From NCBI RefSeq assembly GCF_030254645.1, contig NZ_CP116346.1, forward strand, positions 3,103,973-3,167,972: a stretch of DNA of 64,000 nucleotides, in the 5' to 3' direction. Shown in pieces: positions 1 to 8,262 of the stretch (within the stretch, counting starts at the first letter, position 1; every line of letters begins with the position of its first letter). The notes under the pieces are model-generated. The model searched no databases and was not told the DNA's origin. It saw only the letters and a list, made by a program, of their open reading frames with translations. This stretch comes from Paucibacter sediminis. GTDB taxonomy: Bacteria > Pseudomonadota > Gammaproteobacteria > Burkholderiales > Burkholderiaceae_C. The position numbers were made by a program, and so were the translations under genes.

Positions 1-294
1 GGCCTTGGCGGCCTGCACGGCGGCCAGCGCGCCCTCGCGGTCGAGGATGCGGGCGCTGCCGAACATCACGATGGTGGAGTGGATGCCCTGCTCCTGCTGC
101 ACCAGCTCGGGCTTGAGCAGCTCCAGCTGCATGCGCACCGGGCGCAGCTCCTCGCGCAGCAGGAAGTCGGTGTCGGTGAAGGCCAGGCGGTAGGCGCTGT
201 CTGGGCCTTCGTAATCCGGCGAGGGTTTGAGGTGCTTGGCTTCTTCCTTGGCGGTGGGGAAGTTGCGAGCGTGCAGTTTGTTGTGCTTTGACAT
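1..294 (-). CDS. LOG-family (TIGR00730) Rossmann-fold protein, N-terminal part only
   Basis: The window holds the first 98 codons; the rest lies beyond position 1. The visible part has a charged N-terminus, a region containing DSAYRLAF and LLREELRPVRMQLELL, then STIVMFGSARI, which is the first strand and Gly-Ser-Ala loop of the LOG/lysine-decarboxylase-like nucleotide-binding fold. Proteins of this type with a long N-terminal extension are common in Burkholderiales. LOG proteins hydrolyse nucleoside 5'-monophosphates to ribose 5-phosphate and a free base. The catalytic PGGxGT motif would be outside the window, so activity cannot be judged. The ATG at 292-294 is the only sensible start; the 52 bp before it are AT-rich for this genome and may hold a promoter. 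Confidence 0.75.
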   Translation of the reverse strand, partial: MSKHNKLHARNFPTAKEEAKHLKPSPDYEGPDSAYRLAFTDTDFLLREELRPVRMQLELLKPELVQQEQGIHSTIVMFGSARILDREGALAAVQAAKA

Positions 295-346
295 GGCAAT
301 GTGGTCTGGCGGGGACTGTAAATTGTCCGATGGGAAATTTTGTTTC

Positions 347-1120
347 TTAGTTTGGCGAATCCGTGGCCAAAGATTGGCCGCCGCAACAGCTGCAGCCGGG
401 ATCGCGCTGCACCTGGATCTCGCTCCACTCCATGCGGCGCGCATCCAGCATCTGCAGCCGGCCGGCCAGGCTGCCGGGCAGGCCCATCAGCAGCTTCAGC
501 GCCTCGGCCGCCTGCATGCTGCCGATGATGCCCACCAGGGGGGCGAACACGCCCATGGTGGCGCAGCGCACCTCCTCGTAGGCAGCGTCGGGCGGGAACA
601 GGCAGGCGTAGCAGGGCTGCCTGCCGTCGCGGCTGTCGTAGACGCTGATCTGGCCGTCGAAGCCGATCGCCGCGCCCGCCACCAGCGGCCTGCCATGGCG
701 CACGCAGGCGGCGTTCACCGCATGGCGGGTGGCGAAGTTGTCCGAGCAGTCCAGCACCACGTCGGCCGTGGCCACCAACTCATCGAGTTGGGCGGCATTG
801 GCGCGCAGCTGCAGGGCCCGGACTTGCACCTCGGGATTGAGCTGGGCCAGCGTGCGTGCGGCCGAGGCCACCTTGGGCGTGCCCACGGCGTCGAGCCGGT
901 GCACGATCTGGCGCTGCAGATTGGTCAGGTCCACGGTGTCGTGGTCCACCAGGGTCAGGCGGCCGACGCCGGCGGTGGCCAGGTAGAGAGCCACCGGCGA
1001 GCCCAGGCCGCCGGCACCGATCACCAGGGCATGCGAGTCGGCGAGCTTTTGCTGGCCTTCCACGCCGATTTCGTCCAGCAGGATATGCCGCGAGTAGCGC
1101 AGCAATTGTTCGTCATTCAT
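347..1120 (-). CDS. moeB: HesA/MoeB/ThiF-family adenylyltransferase, probably MoeB
   Basis: This 257-residue protein is an E1-like enzyme that adenylates the C-terminal glycine of a small sulfur carrier (MoaD or ThiS) for molybdopterin or thiamine synthesis in the cytoplasm. It opens with MNDEQLLRYSRHILLDEIG, has the ATP-binding GAGGLGSP loop near residue 37, the DHDTVDLTNLQRQ segment and CSDNFATR, all typical of the family. Two Cys pairs (CYAC near residue 170 and CSCC near the C-terminus) fit the structural zinc site. No rhodanese domain is present. The start at 1120 matches the family N-terminus; an in-frame start ten codons upstream adds nothing conserved. It lies just downstream of ctpA on the same strand, a common Burkholderiales order, but a terminator separates them. 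MoeB and ThiF cannot be told apart from sequence alone. Confidence 0.85.
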   Translation of the reverse strand: MNDEQLLRYSRHILLDEIGVEGQQKLADSHALVIGAGGLGSPVALYLATAGVGRLTLVDHDTVDLTNLQRQIVHRLDAVGTPKVASAARTLAQLNPEVQVRALQLRANAAQLDELVATADVVLDCSDNFATRHAVNAACVRHGRPLVAGAAIGFDGQISVYDSRDGRQPCYACLFPPDAAYEEVRCATMGVFAPLVGIIGSMQAAEALKLLMGLPGSLAGRLQMLDARRMEWSEIQVQRDPGCSCCGGQSLATDSPN

Positions 1121-1158
1121 GCGCCGAGCATACTGCGCCGCCAAGCACAACGGCCCGC

Positions 1159-1182
1159 AAAAAGGCCCGCGCTAGGCGGGCC
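1159..1182 (-). terminator. Rho-independent terminator after ctpA
   Basis: Read on the minus strand, a 7-bp GC stem (GGCCCGC with GCGGGCC, loop of five) is followed directly by TTTTT. It sits 25 bp past the ctpA stop and before the moeB start, so it should limit ctpA read-through into moeB. Confidence 0.8.
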
Positions 1183-1206
1183 GTTCGCGTGCGGGAAAGC
1201 GGTGCC

Positions 1207-2643
1207 TTATTCGCCCGGCTTGGCCTCGGCCTTGCGCTCTACCGCCGTCTTCGACACGGCCACCGGCCGGCCCTTGAGTTGGTTGAGCGCCTGCTGCAGC
1301 GGGAAGTCCTCGGCCGAGCCGAATTCGGGCAGGGGCTTGGGCGGCTCGTTCTTCTTGGCGAAGTCGGCCTCGAGCTTCTGGCGTGCTTCCTCGCGTGCCT
1401 TCTCGCGCGCCGCATCCTTCTCTTCGGCACCGTTGTTGAGGTGCTTCTCGAGATCCGCCTCGCGCATGCGCAGGGCGGCGAACACATTGCCCTCGGCGGT
1501 TTCGTCCAGCAGCACGTCAGGCACGATGCCCTTGGCCTGGATGGAGCGGCCGCTGGGCGTGTAGTAGCGCGCGGTGGTGATCTTCAGCGCGGTCTCGGGG
1601 CCCAGTTGGCGCACCGTCTGCACCGAACCCTTGCCGAAGGTCTGGGCGCCCATCACGATGGCGCGCTTGTGGTCCTGCAGGGCGCCGGCGACGATCTCGC
1701 TGGCCGAGGCCGAGCCTTCGTTGACCAGCACCACCAGGGGCACGTTCTTCAACGCGGCCGGCAGCTTGCGCAGCGGGTCGCTGCCGCCACGGCGCTGATA
1801 GAAGTCGGGGCTGGCCTTGAAGCTGGCCTTGGACTCGGCGATCTGGCCGTTTGTGCTGACCACTTCCACGCCTTGCTGCAGGAAGGCGGCGGAAATCGCC
1901 ACCGAAGCCTCCAGCAGACCGCCGGGGTCATTGCGCAGGTCCAGCACCAGACCCTTGAGATTGGGTTCGGCCTTGTAGATTTCTTCCAGCTTGCGCGCGA
2001 AGTCTTCCACCGTGCGGTCCTGGAACTGGCTCACGCGCAGCCAGGCATAGCCGGGTTCCACCACCTTGGAGCGCACGCTCTGCACGCGGATCTCTTCGCG
2101 CGTGATGGTGATGGGGAAGCTGCGGCTTTCGCTCTTGCGGTAAATCGTCAGCGAGACCTTGGTGTTGGGCTCGCCGCGCATGCGCTTGACGGCCTGGTCC
2201 AGCGAGAGGCCCTTGACGGCCGTGTCGTCGATCTTGCTGATCAGGTCGCCGCTCTTGAGGCCGGCGCGGAAGGCGGGCGAGCCTTCGATCGGCGAGACGA
2301 TCTTCACCAGACCATCTTCCATGCCGATCTCGATGCCCACGCCGACGAACTTGCCGGTCGTGCCTTCACGGAATTCCTTGAAGCTCTTCTGGTCGAAGAA
2401 CTGCGAGTGCGGATCCAGGCCGGAAACCATGCCCGAGATGGCATCGTTGATGAGTTTCTTCTCATCCACCGGCTCCACGTATTCGGCCTTCACCAGCCCG
2501 AATACCGCCGCCAGTTGCTGCATCTCTTCCAGGGGCAGCGGAGTGAGGCTGCTGCGGGCGTTTGCCTGCAACTGCATCGTGGTCAGCGCCCCGGCCACGG
2601 CGCCCAACGCTACCCAGCCTGCGACTTTCAGTTTGGCACCCAT
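1207..2643 (-). CDS. ctpA: Carboxy-terminal processing protease (S41 family)
   Basis: A 478-residue periplasmic serine protease that degrades or trims proteins at their C-termini. An uncleaved-looking signal or anchor spans residues 5-25. A PDZ domain lies at about 98-170 (FVGVGIEIG to the RMRGEP region), followed by the S41 catalytic core. The Ser-Lys dyad is visible as Ser313 in EGSASASE and Lys338 in TFGKGSVQT, 25 residues apart as in Prc of E. coli, with Asp324 in the expected place. The C-terminal 80 residues are charged and Lys/Glu/Ala-rich. The ATG at 2641-2643 was chosen because it begins the signal segment; the frame stays open well upstream but that stretch has no family similarity. 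The gene order with moeB is typical of Burkholderiales. Confidence 0.93.
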   Translation of the reverse strand: MGAKLKVAGWVALGAVAGALTTMQLQANARSSLTPLPLEEMQQLAAVFGLVKAEYVEPVDEKKLINDAISGMVSGLDPHSQFFDQKSFKEFREGTTGKFVGVGIEIGMEDGLVKIVSPIEGSPAFRAGLKSGDLISKIDDTAVKGLSLDQAVKRMRGEPNTKVSLTIYRKSESRSFPITITREEIRVQSVRSKVVEPGYAWLRVSQFQDRTVEDFARKLEEIYKAEPNLKGLVLDLRNDPGGLLEASVAISAAFLQQGVEVVSTNGQIAESKASFKASPDFYQRRGGSDPLRKLPAALKNVPLVVLVNEGSASASEIVAGALQDHKRAIVMGAQTFGKGSVQTVRQLGPETALKITTARYYTPSGRSIQAKGIVPDVLLDETAEGNVFAALRMREADLEKHLNNGAEEKDAAREKAREEARQKLEADFAKKNEPPKPLPEFGSAEDFPLQQALNQLKGRPVAVSKTAVERKAEAKPGE

Positions 2644-2837
2644 GATGCGAGTGTTTCCTATCGGTGAGATCCTGCACGACTGCAGTCTGCGCCCCCTATG
2701 AGGCGGGCAGACCCTCTGCGAAACCAGTATATGCGCAGCCCTGCGCCGAATGCTTGGGTGTGAGCCCGGATTGGGCCACCAATTCCGGGGATCGCAGTGA
2801 ACAAATAGACGAAACCGGGCCGGCCCGGCATCAACCT

Positions 2838-3932
2838 TCAGTCCGCCGCCACGCCGGCCGGAATGCCGAAAGTCACGACATGGTCCACATGGGCGCGTAT
2901 GCCTATCCATTCGCCCAGCTGATGGTCGTGGTGCGAGGGCACATGGGCCATCAGGCGTTCGCCGCTGGCCAGGCGCAGGGTGTAGAGGAACTCGGCGCCG
3001 CGGAAGATCTTGCGCTCGATCTGCGCCTTCACCGGCGCGAGGTCGTCGTGCACGATGTCGTCGGCGCGCAGCAGTACCTCGCAAGCGCCATCGGGATAGG
3101 CCGTCGGCAGCGGGCATTCGCCCGCATCGGTCAGCTCGCCCACGGCGGTCCGCACCAGCGGGCCGTCCGGCCCGGCGACGATGCGCGCCGGCGTGAACAC
3201 GCCATGGCCGATGAAGTCCGCCACGAAGCGCGTGGCCGGGCGGTGGTAGACGGTGTAGGCCTCGTCCCATTGCTCCAGCCGGCCCTGGTGCATCACGCCC
3301 ACCACGTCGCCGATCGCGAAGGCCTCGGCCTGGTCGTGGGTGACAAACAGGGCGGTGGTGCCGCTGGCGTGCAGGATGGCGCGCAGCTCCTGCGAGAGGT
3401 GCTCGCGCAGGTCCACGTCCAGGCTGGAGAAGGGCTCGTCCAGCAGCATCAGGCGCGGTGCCGGCGCGAGCGCGCGTGCCAGCGCCACACGCTGCTGCTG
3501 GCCACCCGAGAGCTGGTGCGGCGCGCGCTTGGCCGCATGGGCCAGGCCCACCAGTTCCAGCATCTCGCGGACGCGCTGCTCGCGTTGCTGGCGCGGCAGA
3601 CCTTGCAGGCCGAAGCCGATGTTCTGGGCAATGCTGAGGTGCGGGAACAGCGCGTAGTCCTGGAACACCATGCCGATGCGGCGCGCCTCGGGCGGCAGGT
3701 GCAGGCCGCTGCCGGCGTCGGCCAGGGTTTCGCCATCGATGCGGATGCGGCCGGCCTGCAGCCGTTCCAGCCCGGCGATGCTGCGCAGCAGCGAGGTCTT
3801 GCCGCAGCCCGAGGGGCCGATCAGCACGCCGATCTGTCCGCGCCCGAGCGCCAGGGTGACGGCATCGACCGCAGCACGGCGGCCATGGGAATTCGGGTAG
3901 CGCAGACCGACCTGGTCGAGGGCAAGAAACAT
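2838..3932 (-). CDS. fbpC: Ferric iron ABC transporter ATPase, FbpC-like
   Basis: A 364-residue ATP-binding subunit powering import of ferric iron (or a similar ligand) through the inner membrane. Walker A is GPSGCGKTS (about 39-47), the signature is LSGGQQQR (141-148), Walker B is LMLLDEP (161-167) and the switch His is in FVTHD (His199). The C-terminal 130 residues form a TOBE-like domain, as in FbpC and other MalK-like ATPases. The partner permease is transcribed divergently from position 4003, and the 70-bp gap carries a Fur-like box. No binding protein (FbpA) is encoded nearby, so it must be elsewhere. Thiamine or spermidine import ATPases look similar, but the permease type and the Fur box favour iron. 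Confidence 0.85.
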   Translation of the reverse strand: MFLALDQVGLRYPNSHGRRAAVDAVTLALGRGQIGVLIGPSGCGKTSLLRSIAGLERLQAGRIRIDGETLADAGSGLHLPPEARRIGMVFQDYALFPHLSIAQNIGFGLQGLPRQQREQRVREMLELVGLAHAAKRAPHQLSGGQQQRVALARALAPAPRLMLLDEPFSSLDVDLREHLSQELRAILHASGTTALFVTHDQAEAFAIGDVVGVMHQGRLEQWDEAYTVYHRPATRFVADFIGHGVFTPARIVAGPDGPLVRTAVGELTDAGECPLPTAYPDGACEVLLRADDIVHDDLAPVKAQIERKIFRGAEFLYTLRLASGERLMAHVPSHHDHQLGEWIGIRAHVDHVVTFGIPAGVAAD

Positions 3933-3965
3933 GGTCCTATGATACCGGCCTGAGCCTGTTTCTCG

Positions 3966-3984
3966 AATGCGCATTATTCGCATT
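3966..3984. promoter_or_regulatory. Fur box between divergent fbpC and fbpB
   Basis: The 19 bp AATGCGCATTATTCGCATT form a 6-7-6 inverted repeat. They fit the 19-bp Fur consensus AATGAGAATnATTCTCATT at all but three positions outside the central base. The box lies 18 bp before the fbpB start and 33 bp before the fbpC start, where a repressor would cover both promoters. The inverted repeat is seen directly; Fur binding is inferred. Confidence 0.65.
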
Positions 3985-4002
3985 TGATCCCTGTCAAGCC
4001 GA

Positions 4003-5631
4003 ATGCTGCGCTTCATCATCCTTGTCTGCCTGTTGCTGGCCGTGCCCGTCGCGGGCGTTTTGGGCTCCTGGCTGGCCCTCGATGCCCAGGCCTGGGCCAT
4101 CCTGGCGCATCAGTGGCAGACCGTGCTGCCCGAATACGCCTGGTCTTCGCTGCTGCTGTCGGTGAGCGTGGCCCTGGGCGTGGCACTGCTGGGCGGGGCC
4201 ACGGCCGCCGCGGTGAGCCTGTTCGAGTTTCCGGGCCGGCGCTGGTTCGAATGGGCCTTGCTGCTGCCCATGGCGATGCCGGCCTATGTGGCCGCCTATG
4301 CCTACACCGATGTGCTGCAGTACAGCGGCGCGCTGCAGAGCACGCTGCGCCAGTGGACCGGCGCGCAGGGCGCGCTGTGGCCGGATCCGCGCAGCCTGCC
4401 CGGGGCGGTGCTGCTGTTCGTGCTGTGCCTCTACCCCTATGTCTATCTGCTCACCCGCACCGCCCTGGCCGAACGCGGCGTGGCGCTGATGGAGGCGGCG
4501 CGCATGCTGGGCGCAGGCACCTGGCGGCGCGTGCGCGAGGTGGCGCTGCCGCTGGCGCGCCCGGCGCTGGCGGCGGGCGTGGCCCTGGCGCTGATGGAAA
4601 CCCTGGCCGACTATGGCGTGGGCGCCTATTTCGGCCTGACCACGCTGACCACTGGCATCTACAAGGCCTGGCTGGTGATGAACGATCGCATCGCCGCGGC
4701 CCAGCTGGCCTCGGTGCTGCTGCTGGTGGTGGCCCTGTTGCTGTGGCTGGAGCGGCGTGCCCAGGCCAGGCTGCGTTTCGTCGGCAGCCGCAGCGGTGCC
4801 CTGCATGCGGCCGAAGCCAGGCCGCTGCCGCTGCAGGGCCTGGCCGCACTGGGCGCCTTCCTGCTGTGCGCGCTGCCGGTGCTGCTGGGCTTTGTGCTGC
4901 CGGTGCTGGTGCTGCTGCAGCTGCTGTGGCAGGAGGGCATGCATGGCGAGATGGGCCTGCCGCTGGCGCGCTTTGCGCAATGGGCCTGGACCAGCCTGCA
5001 ACTCGCCGGCCTGGCGGCCGTGCTGGCGGTCTCGCTGGCCCTGGTGCTGGCCTATGCGACCAGGGTGCGCAGTGCCTCGCCCACGTTGGCGGCGCTGCTG
5101 GGTGTGTCGAACCGCATCGTCTCGCTCGGCTATGCCGTGCCCGGTGCGGTGCTGGCGGTGGGCATCCTGCTGCCGCTGGGCTGGCTGCAGACCCATGCGC
5201 CGCAGCTGGGTCTGACGGCGCTGATGACGGGCAGCATCGCCGGCCTGATCTACGCCTACCTGGTGCGCTTCTCGGGCGTGGCCCTGCAATCGGTGGAGGC
5301 CGGCTATGCGCGCATCTCCACCACCGTGGACGAGACCGCGCGCATGCTGGGCGCCTCGCGCCGCCGCCTGTTCCTGGAGCTGCATGCGCCGCTGCTGGCG
5401 CGCTCGGCACTGGCGGCCGCCTTGCTGGTGTTCGTCGACGTGATGAAGGAGTTGCCCGCCACCCTGGTGCTGCGCCCCTTCAACAGCGACACCCTGGCGG
5501 TGGTGGCCTACCAGCTGGCGCGCGACGAGCGCCTGGGCGAGGCGGCCCTGCCGTCGCTGGCCATCGTGTTGGTGGGTTTGGTGCCGGTGCTGATGCTGTC
5601 GCGCGCCATGCGCAAGAAACCTGGGACTTGA
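4003..5631 (+). CDS. fbpB: Ferric iron ABC transporter permease, FbpB-like (fused double permease)
   Basis: A 542-residue inner-membrane protein with two homologous permease halves of about 270 residues, the fused arrangement of FbpB/SfuB-type iron permeases. About twelve hydrophobic helices are visible. Each half has an EAA-like cytoplasmic loop: EAARMLGAGTWRR near residue 165 and ETARMLGASRRR near residue 445, where the ATPase would dock. The ATG at 4003 directly follows the Fur-like box. It is divergent from its ATPase gene, an uncommon arrangement because such subunits are usually co-transcribed. Ligand choice rests on family likeness and the Fur site. Confidence 0.85.
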   Translation: MLRFIILVCLLLAVPVAGVLGSWLALDAQAWAILAHQWQTVLPEYAWSSLLLSVSVALGVALLGGATAAAVSLFEFPGRRWFEWALLLPMAMPAYVAAYAYTDVLQYSGALQSTLRQWTGAQGALWPDPRSLPGAVLLFVLCLYPYVYLLTRTALAERGVALMEAARMLGAGTWRRVREVALPLARPALAAGVALALMETLADYGVGAYFGLTTLTTGIYKAWLVMNDRIAAAQLASVLLLVVALLLWLERRAQARLRFVGSRSGALHAAEARPLPLQGLAALGAFLLCALPVLLGFVLPVLVLLQLLWQEGMHGEMGLPLARFAQWAWTSLQLAGLAAVLAVSLALVLAYATRVRSASPTLAALLGVSNRIVSLGYAVPGAVLAVGILLPLGWLQTHAPQLGLTALMTGSIAGLIYAYLVRFSGVALQSVEAGYARISTTVDETARMLGASRRRLFLELHAPLLARSALAAALLVFVDVMKELPATLVLRPFNSDTLAVVAYQLARDERLGEAALPSLAIVLVGLVPVLMLSRAMRKKPGT

Positions 5632-5695
5632 CCACCACGCCCCGGCGCTTTGATACTGACTCGCAATATGCGTCGTACAGGAGCCCGGATCCGCT

Positions 5696-6055
5696 ATGGA
5701 TAGCAACCACTGGCTGATGGCCATCGCAGGCCTGGTGATCGGCATCGGCCTGGCCTGGGGCGCCGCGATGTGGTGGTTCGGCCGGCTGCTGAAGCAGGCC
5801 GCGCTGCGGCTCGACAAGACCGAAAAAGCCCGCCAGTTCTCCGCCACCCAGACAACCCAGGCGCGCAAGCAGATCGAGGCGCTGCAGCATGAGCTTGGCG
5901 AACTGAGGCATGCGATGCAGCACAAGGCCCATATCGCGCGCTCCCTGCCGGACAGCCCGGAGATGATTCTCCCGGTCGCCGACACACCGGCAAGCCGGTC
6001 CGGCCCCGGCGATGGATTCGCCGATACCCAGATACTGCTGCCGAGCAAGCGCTGA
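5696..6055 (+). CDS. Small membrane-anchored coiled-coil protein of unknown function
   Basis: A 119-residue protein with one N-terminal membrane helix (about residues 7-28) and then a charged, Gln-rich helical stretch (residues 35-78, e.g. ARKQIEALQHELGELRHAM) likely to form a coiled coil in the cytoplasm. The C-terminal 35 residues look disordered. A purine-rich CAGGAG lies about 12 bp before the ATG. It is 64 bp after fbpB on the same strand and just before tRNA-Arg on the other strand. I do not recognise the family. Confidence 0.65.
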   Translation: MDSNHWLMAIAGLVIGIGLAWGAAMWWFGRLLKQAALRLDKTEKARQFSATQTTQARKQIEALQHELGELRHAMQHKAHIARSLPDSPEMILPVADTPASRSGPGDGFADTQILLPSKR

Positions 6056-6058
6056 GTC

Positions 6059-6133
6059 TGGTCCCCCCGACAGGAATCGAACCTGTATCTGCCGCTTAGG
6101 AGGCGGCCGTTCTATCCATTGAACTACGGGGAG
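6059..6133 (-). tRNA. tRNA-Arg (anticodon CCT)
   Basis: The minus strand folds into a complete 75-nt cloverleaf with encoded CCA. The acceptor CTCCCCG pairs with CGGGGGG (one T-G pair), the D arm contains GTTCAATGGATAGAAC, the anticodon arm is GCCGC-CTCCTAA-GCGGC, and the T arm is ACAGG-TTCGATT-CCTGT. The CCT anticodon reads the rare AGG arginine codon. Confidence 0.95.
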
Positions 6134-6187
6134 GCTGTGGCTCGAAGAGCGCGCAATTCTAGCCGCGCTTCAATGCCTCGCTCGCCG

Positions 6188-8251
6188 TCAGATCTTCATC
6201 GGGCCTATGTAGGCGTCGCCATAAGCCAGGCCGCTGATGAACAGCACGCGATCGATGCTGTTCTTGGTCAGGCCGCCGTGGAACCAGTTGAACCATATAT
6301 GGGCGACGCCGAGCTCGCGGATGCCGGGCAGATAACCTGGCGGTTGCGTCACCAGGGGTAGCGAGCGCATCACCATGCCGGTACTTTCGTAGGCCAGGCG
6401 TCCGTCGACCCAGCAACGCACCTCGCCATCGGCGGTCCAGTACTGCTGCACACCGTTGATCAGATGCGGCTGCCCGTTCACGATGGCGGGCTGGTCCACC
6501 GAGTTGAGCTTGATTTCCTCTTCGACGCAGTACCAACGGTCGGCGTACAGCACACCGCCAAGACCGCCGCGCTGCCCCAGTGAGTGGAAGGCCCGGTCGC
6601 CGATGCCGGCGTAGTTGTGCCCGGGTGGATTGTTCTGGTAATCGTAGAACGACCAGGCGTTGCCCCAGCCGCCGGCCGCCGGGCTGTCGGGGTCGGCCAC
6701 CATGTCGTAGAACTCGCGCCGCAGGGTCCAGCCGTAGCCGCCACCTGCCGTGCCGCTATTGCCGCCCCGCTTGGTCTTGTGGGCTGCGCCGATCGAACAT
6801 TTGCCCGCGCAGTCGGTCCATGTCGGCACTCCTTGCTTCAGGACCTGGTACTTCTCGCTCAGGTTGACACGGTAGGGTGTCCGATGGCGTGAGCCGATGC
6901 GCATGTAATAGCGCACGAACAAACGCTGCTGGCGGCCGAAGCGGCTCTCCGGAAGGAAGATGAAGCCGTTGGCGGCCAGCGTGCCGGACTGACCGACCTC
7001 CGCGCCGTCGCCAATGCCGGGCGTCTTGTCCATGCGGACCTTGAGCGCTCCCATGCCAGGGGCAAGGGGCTCAAAGTGCTCGCCGCGGTAGCTGCTGTTG
7101 ACGACTTCGGCGCCGCCCGCATCCCAGCTCGCGATCCATTTGCCCAGGCCACGATGCGGTAGCTTGCTCTTGTCCGGCGTACCGCCCCACAAGGCCGGGT
7201 CGTACAAGTTCTGCAGTTCGATGTTGAGCGCCTCGCCGGTGTAGAAGTAGCTGGACGCTGGCGTCCCATCGTCGTAGCGGTGTTGTCCAATGATGCTGGG
7301 ATGAGTGCCCAGGCCGGCATCCAGCGGGTATGCGCTGGCGACACCCTGCTGTACGGGATCGTCGTTGATGGGCGGATCGGCGAGGAAGAACTCCAGCAGC
7401 GGGTTGCTGCCGTCCCAGTGCTGGGTGACCCGGAAGCGCAGGCTGGCGCTGCGCACCGGCTTGCTGGGGCGGTCGAATTCCAGGGTCGCGGGCAGGGGCA
7501 GATCGGGCAATGCGCTGGCAGGTTGCGACAGTCCCTCGGTCAATGGCGCGGAAACACGGCAATTCAAGGTGGCAGTGCTGCCATCGGTGTAGCTGACCTC
7601 GATCACCGGTCGCCATGCCGCCGTGGCATTGAAACGTCCCGCAACAAGCCGAGGGGCGGTGCTGCCGGGTGTGCGCCGCAGGATCCAGGCATTCCAGCGG
7701 CCACTGCTTTCCACCAGCTTCAGCGCAGTGCCGATGTCAACCGCGTAGTCCGCTCCCGCCGAACTGCCGGCCGCGGCGTTGGTCAGCACCGTGGCCCAGG
7801 GGGTCGCGCCCATTGTCTTCTGTTTGGCGTCGATCCAGTCGCCGCCGGCGTTGCGCCACTTCCAGCCACTGCTGAAATCGACATAGTTGCGATGCGGTCC
7901 GACCGCGTCCAGCTTGAGATCCTCGCTGCCGGGCAGTCGCGCCGGTTCCAGCGGCTTGGCGATGCTGGAAAACAAATACGGCTGCTTGTAACGGTAGGCC
8001 GAGCCTGCCGCAGGCGGAGGATCGACCGGCGCGGGCGCTGGTGCAGGTGCGGGTGCGGGTGGCGGCGGACTGGTGGACGCCGCCGGCGATGGCGCCGGTG
8101 CACCGGCATCCTCGCCACCACCGCCGCTGCAGCCGGAGCAGCCGGCCGACAGCGAGGCCAGCCCAACCGCAAAGCTTTTCAACGCCAATCGACGTTGGCC
8201 GTCGGCGCCATCTGGTTGTTGCGGGAGGGCGTTGCTTGAATGGTGGGTCAT
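6188..8251 (-). CDS. Exported lipoprotein with lectin- or polysaccharide-lyase-like C-terminal region
   Basis: A 687-residue protein with an N-terminal RRLALKSF segment (Tat-like), a hydrophobic stretch and a lipobox LSAGC near residue 38, followed by a Pro/Ala linker to about residue 85, so it is probably lipid-anchored outside the cytoplasm. The last 300 residues are rich in aromatic residues and contain RCWVDGRLAYESTGM and HIWFNWFHGG, which recall the jelly-roll fold of alginate/glucuronan lyase-like and LamG proteins; this is a weak fold-level impression. The upstream lipoprotein gene ends at 8263. A TTG at 8266 would overlap that stop, but the ATG at 8251 gives a normal signal peptide; neither has a clear ribosome site. 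Likely translated with its neighbour. Confidence 0.6.
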   Translation of the reverse strand: MTHHSSNALPQQPDGADGQRRLALKSFAVGLASLSAGCSGCSGGGGEDAGAPAPSPAASTSPPPPAPAPAPAPAPVDPPPAAGSAYRYKQPYLFSSIAKPLEPARLPGSEDLKLDAVGPHRNYVDFSSGWKWRNAGGDWIDAKQKTMGATPWATVLTNAAAGSSAGADYAVDIGTALKLVESSGRWNAWILRRTPGSTAPRLVAGRFNATAAWRPVIEVSYTDGSTATLNCRVSAPLTEGLSQPASALPDLPLPATLEFDRPSKPVRSASLRFRVTQHWDGSNPLLEFFLADPPINDDPVQQGVASAYPLDAGLGTHPSIIGQHRYDDGTPASSYFYTGEALNIELQNLYDPALWGGTPDKSKLPHRGLGKWIASWDAGGAEVVNSSYRGEHFEPLAPGMGALKVRMDKTPGIGDGAEVGQSGTLAANGFIFLPESRFGRQQRLFVRYYMRIGSRHRTPYRVNLSEKYQVLKQGVPTWTDCAGKCSIGAAHKTKRGGNSGTAGGGYGWTLRREFYDMVADPDSPAAGGWGNAWSFYDYQNNPPGHNYAGIGDRAFHSLGQRGGLGGVLYADRWYCVEEEIKLNSVDQPAIVNGQPHLINGVQQYWTADGEVRCWVDGRLAYESTGMVMRSLPLVTQPPGYLPGIRELGVAHIWFNWFHGGLTKNSIDRVLFISGLAYGDAYIGPMKI

Positions 8252-8262
8252 GCTTGGATTGC

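Noticed and set aside
2644-3270. N-terminal extension of CtpA up to position 3270
   Set aside because: The frame is open, but the region overlaps the fbpC gene and the extension has no protease or signal character; the ATG at 2643 starts a normal membrane signal.
3994-6048. A 684-codon minus-strand open frame
   Set aside because: It is antisense to fbpB and the small membrane protein, with a typical shadow composition.
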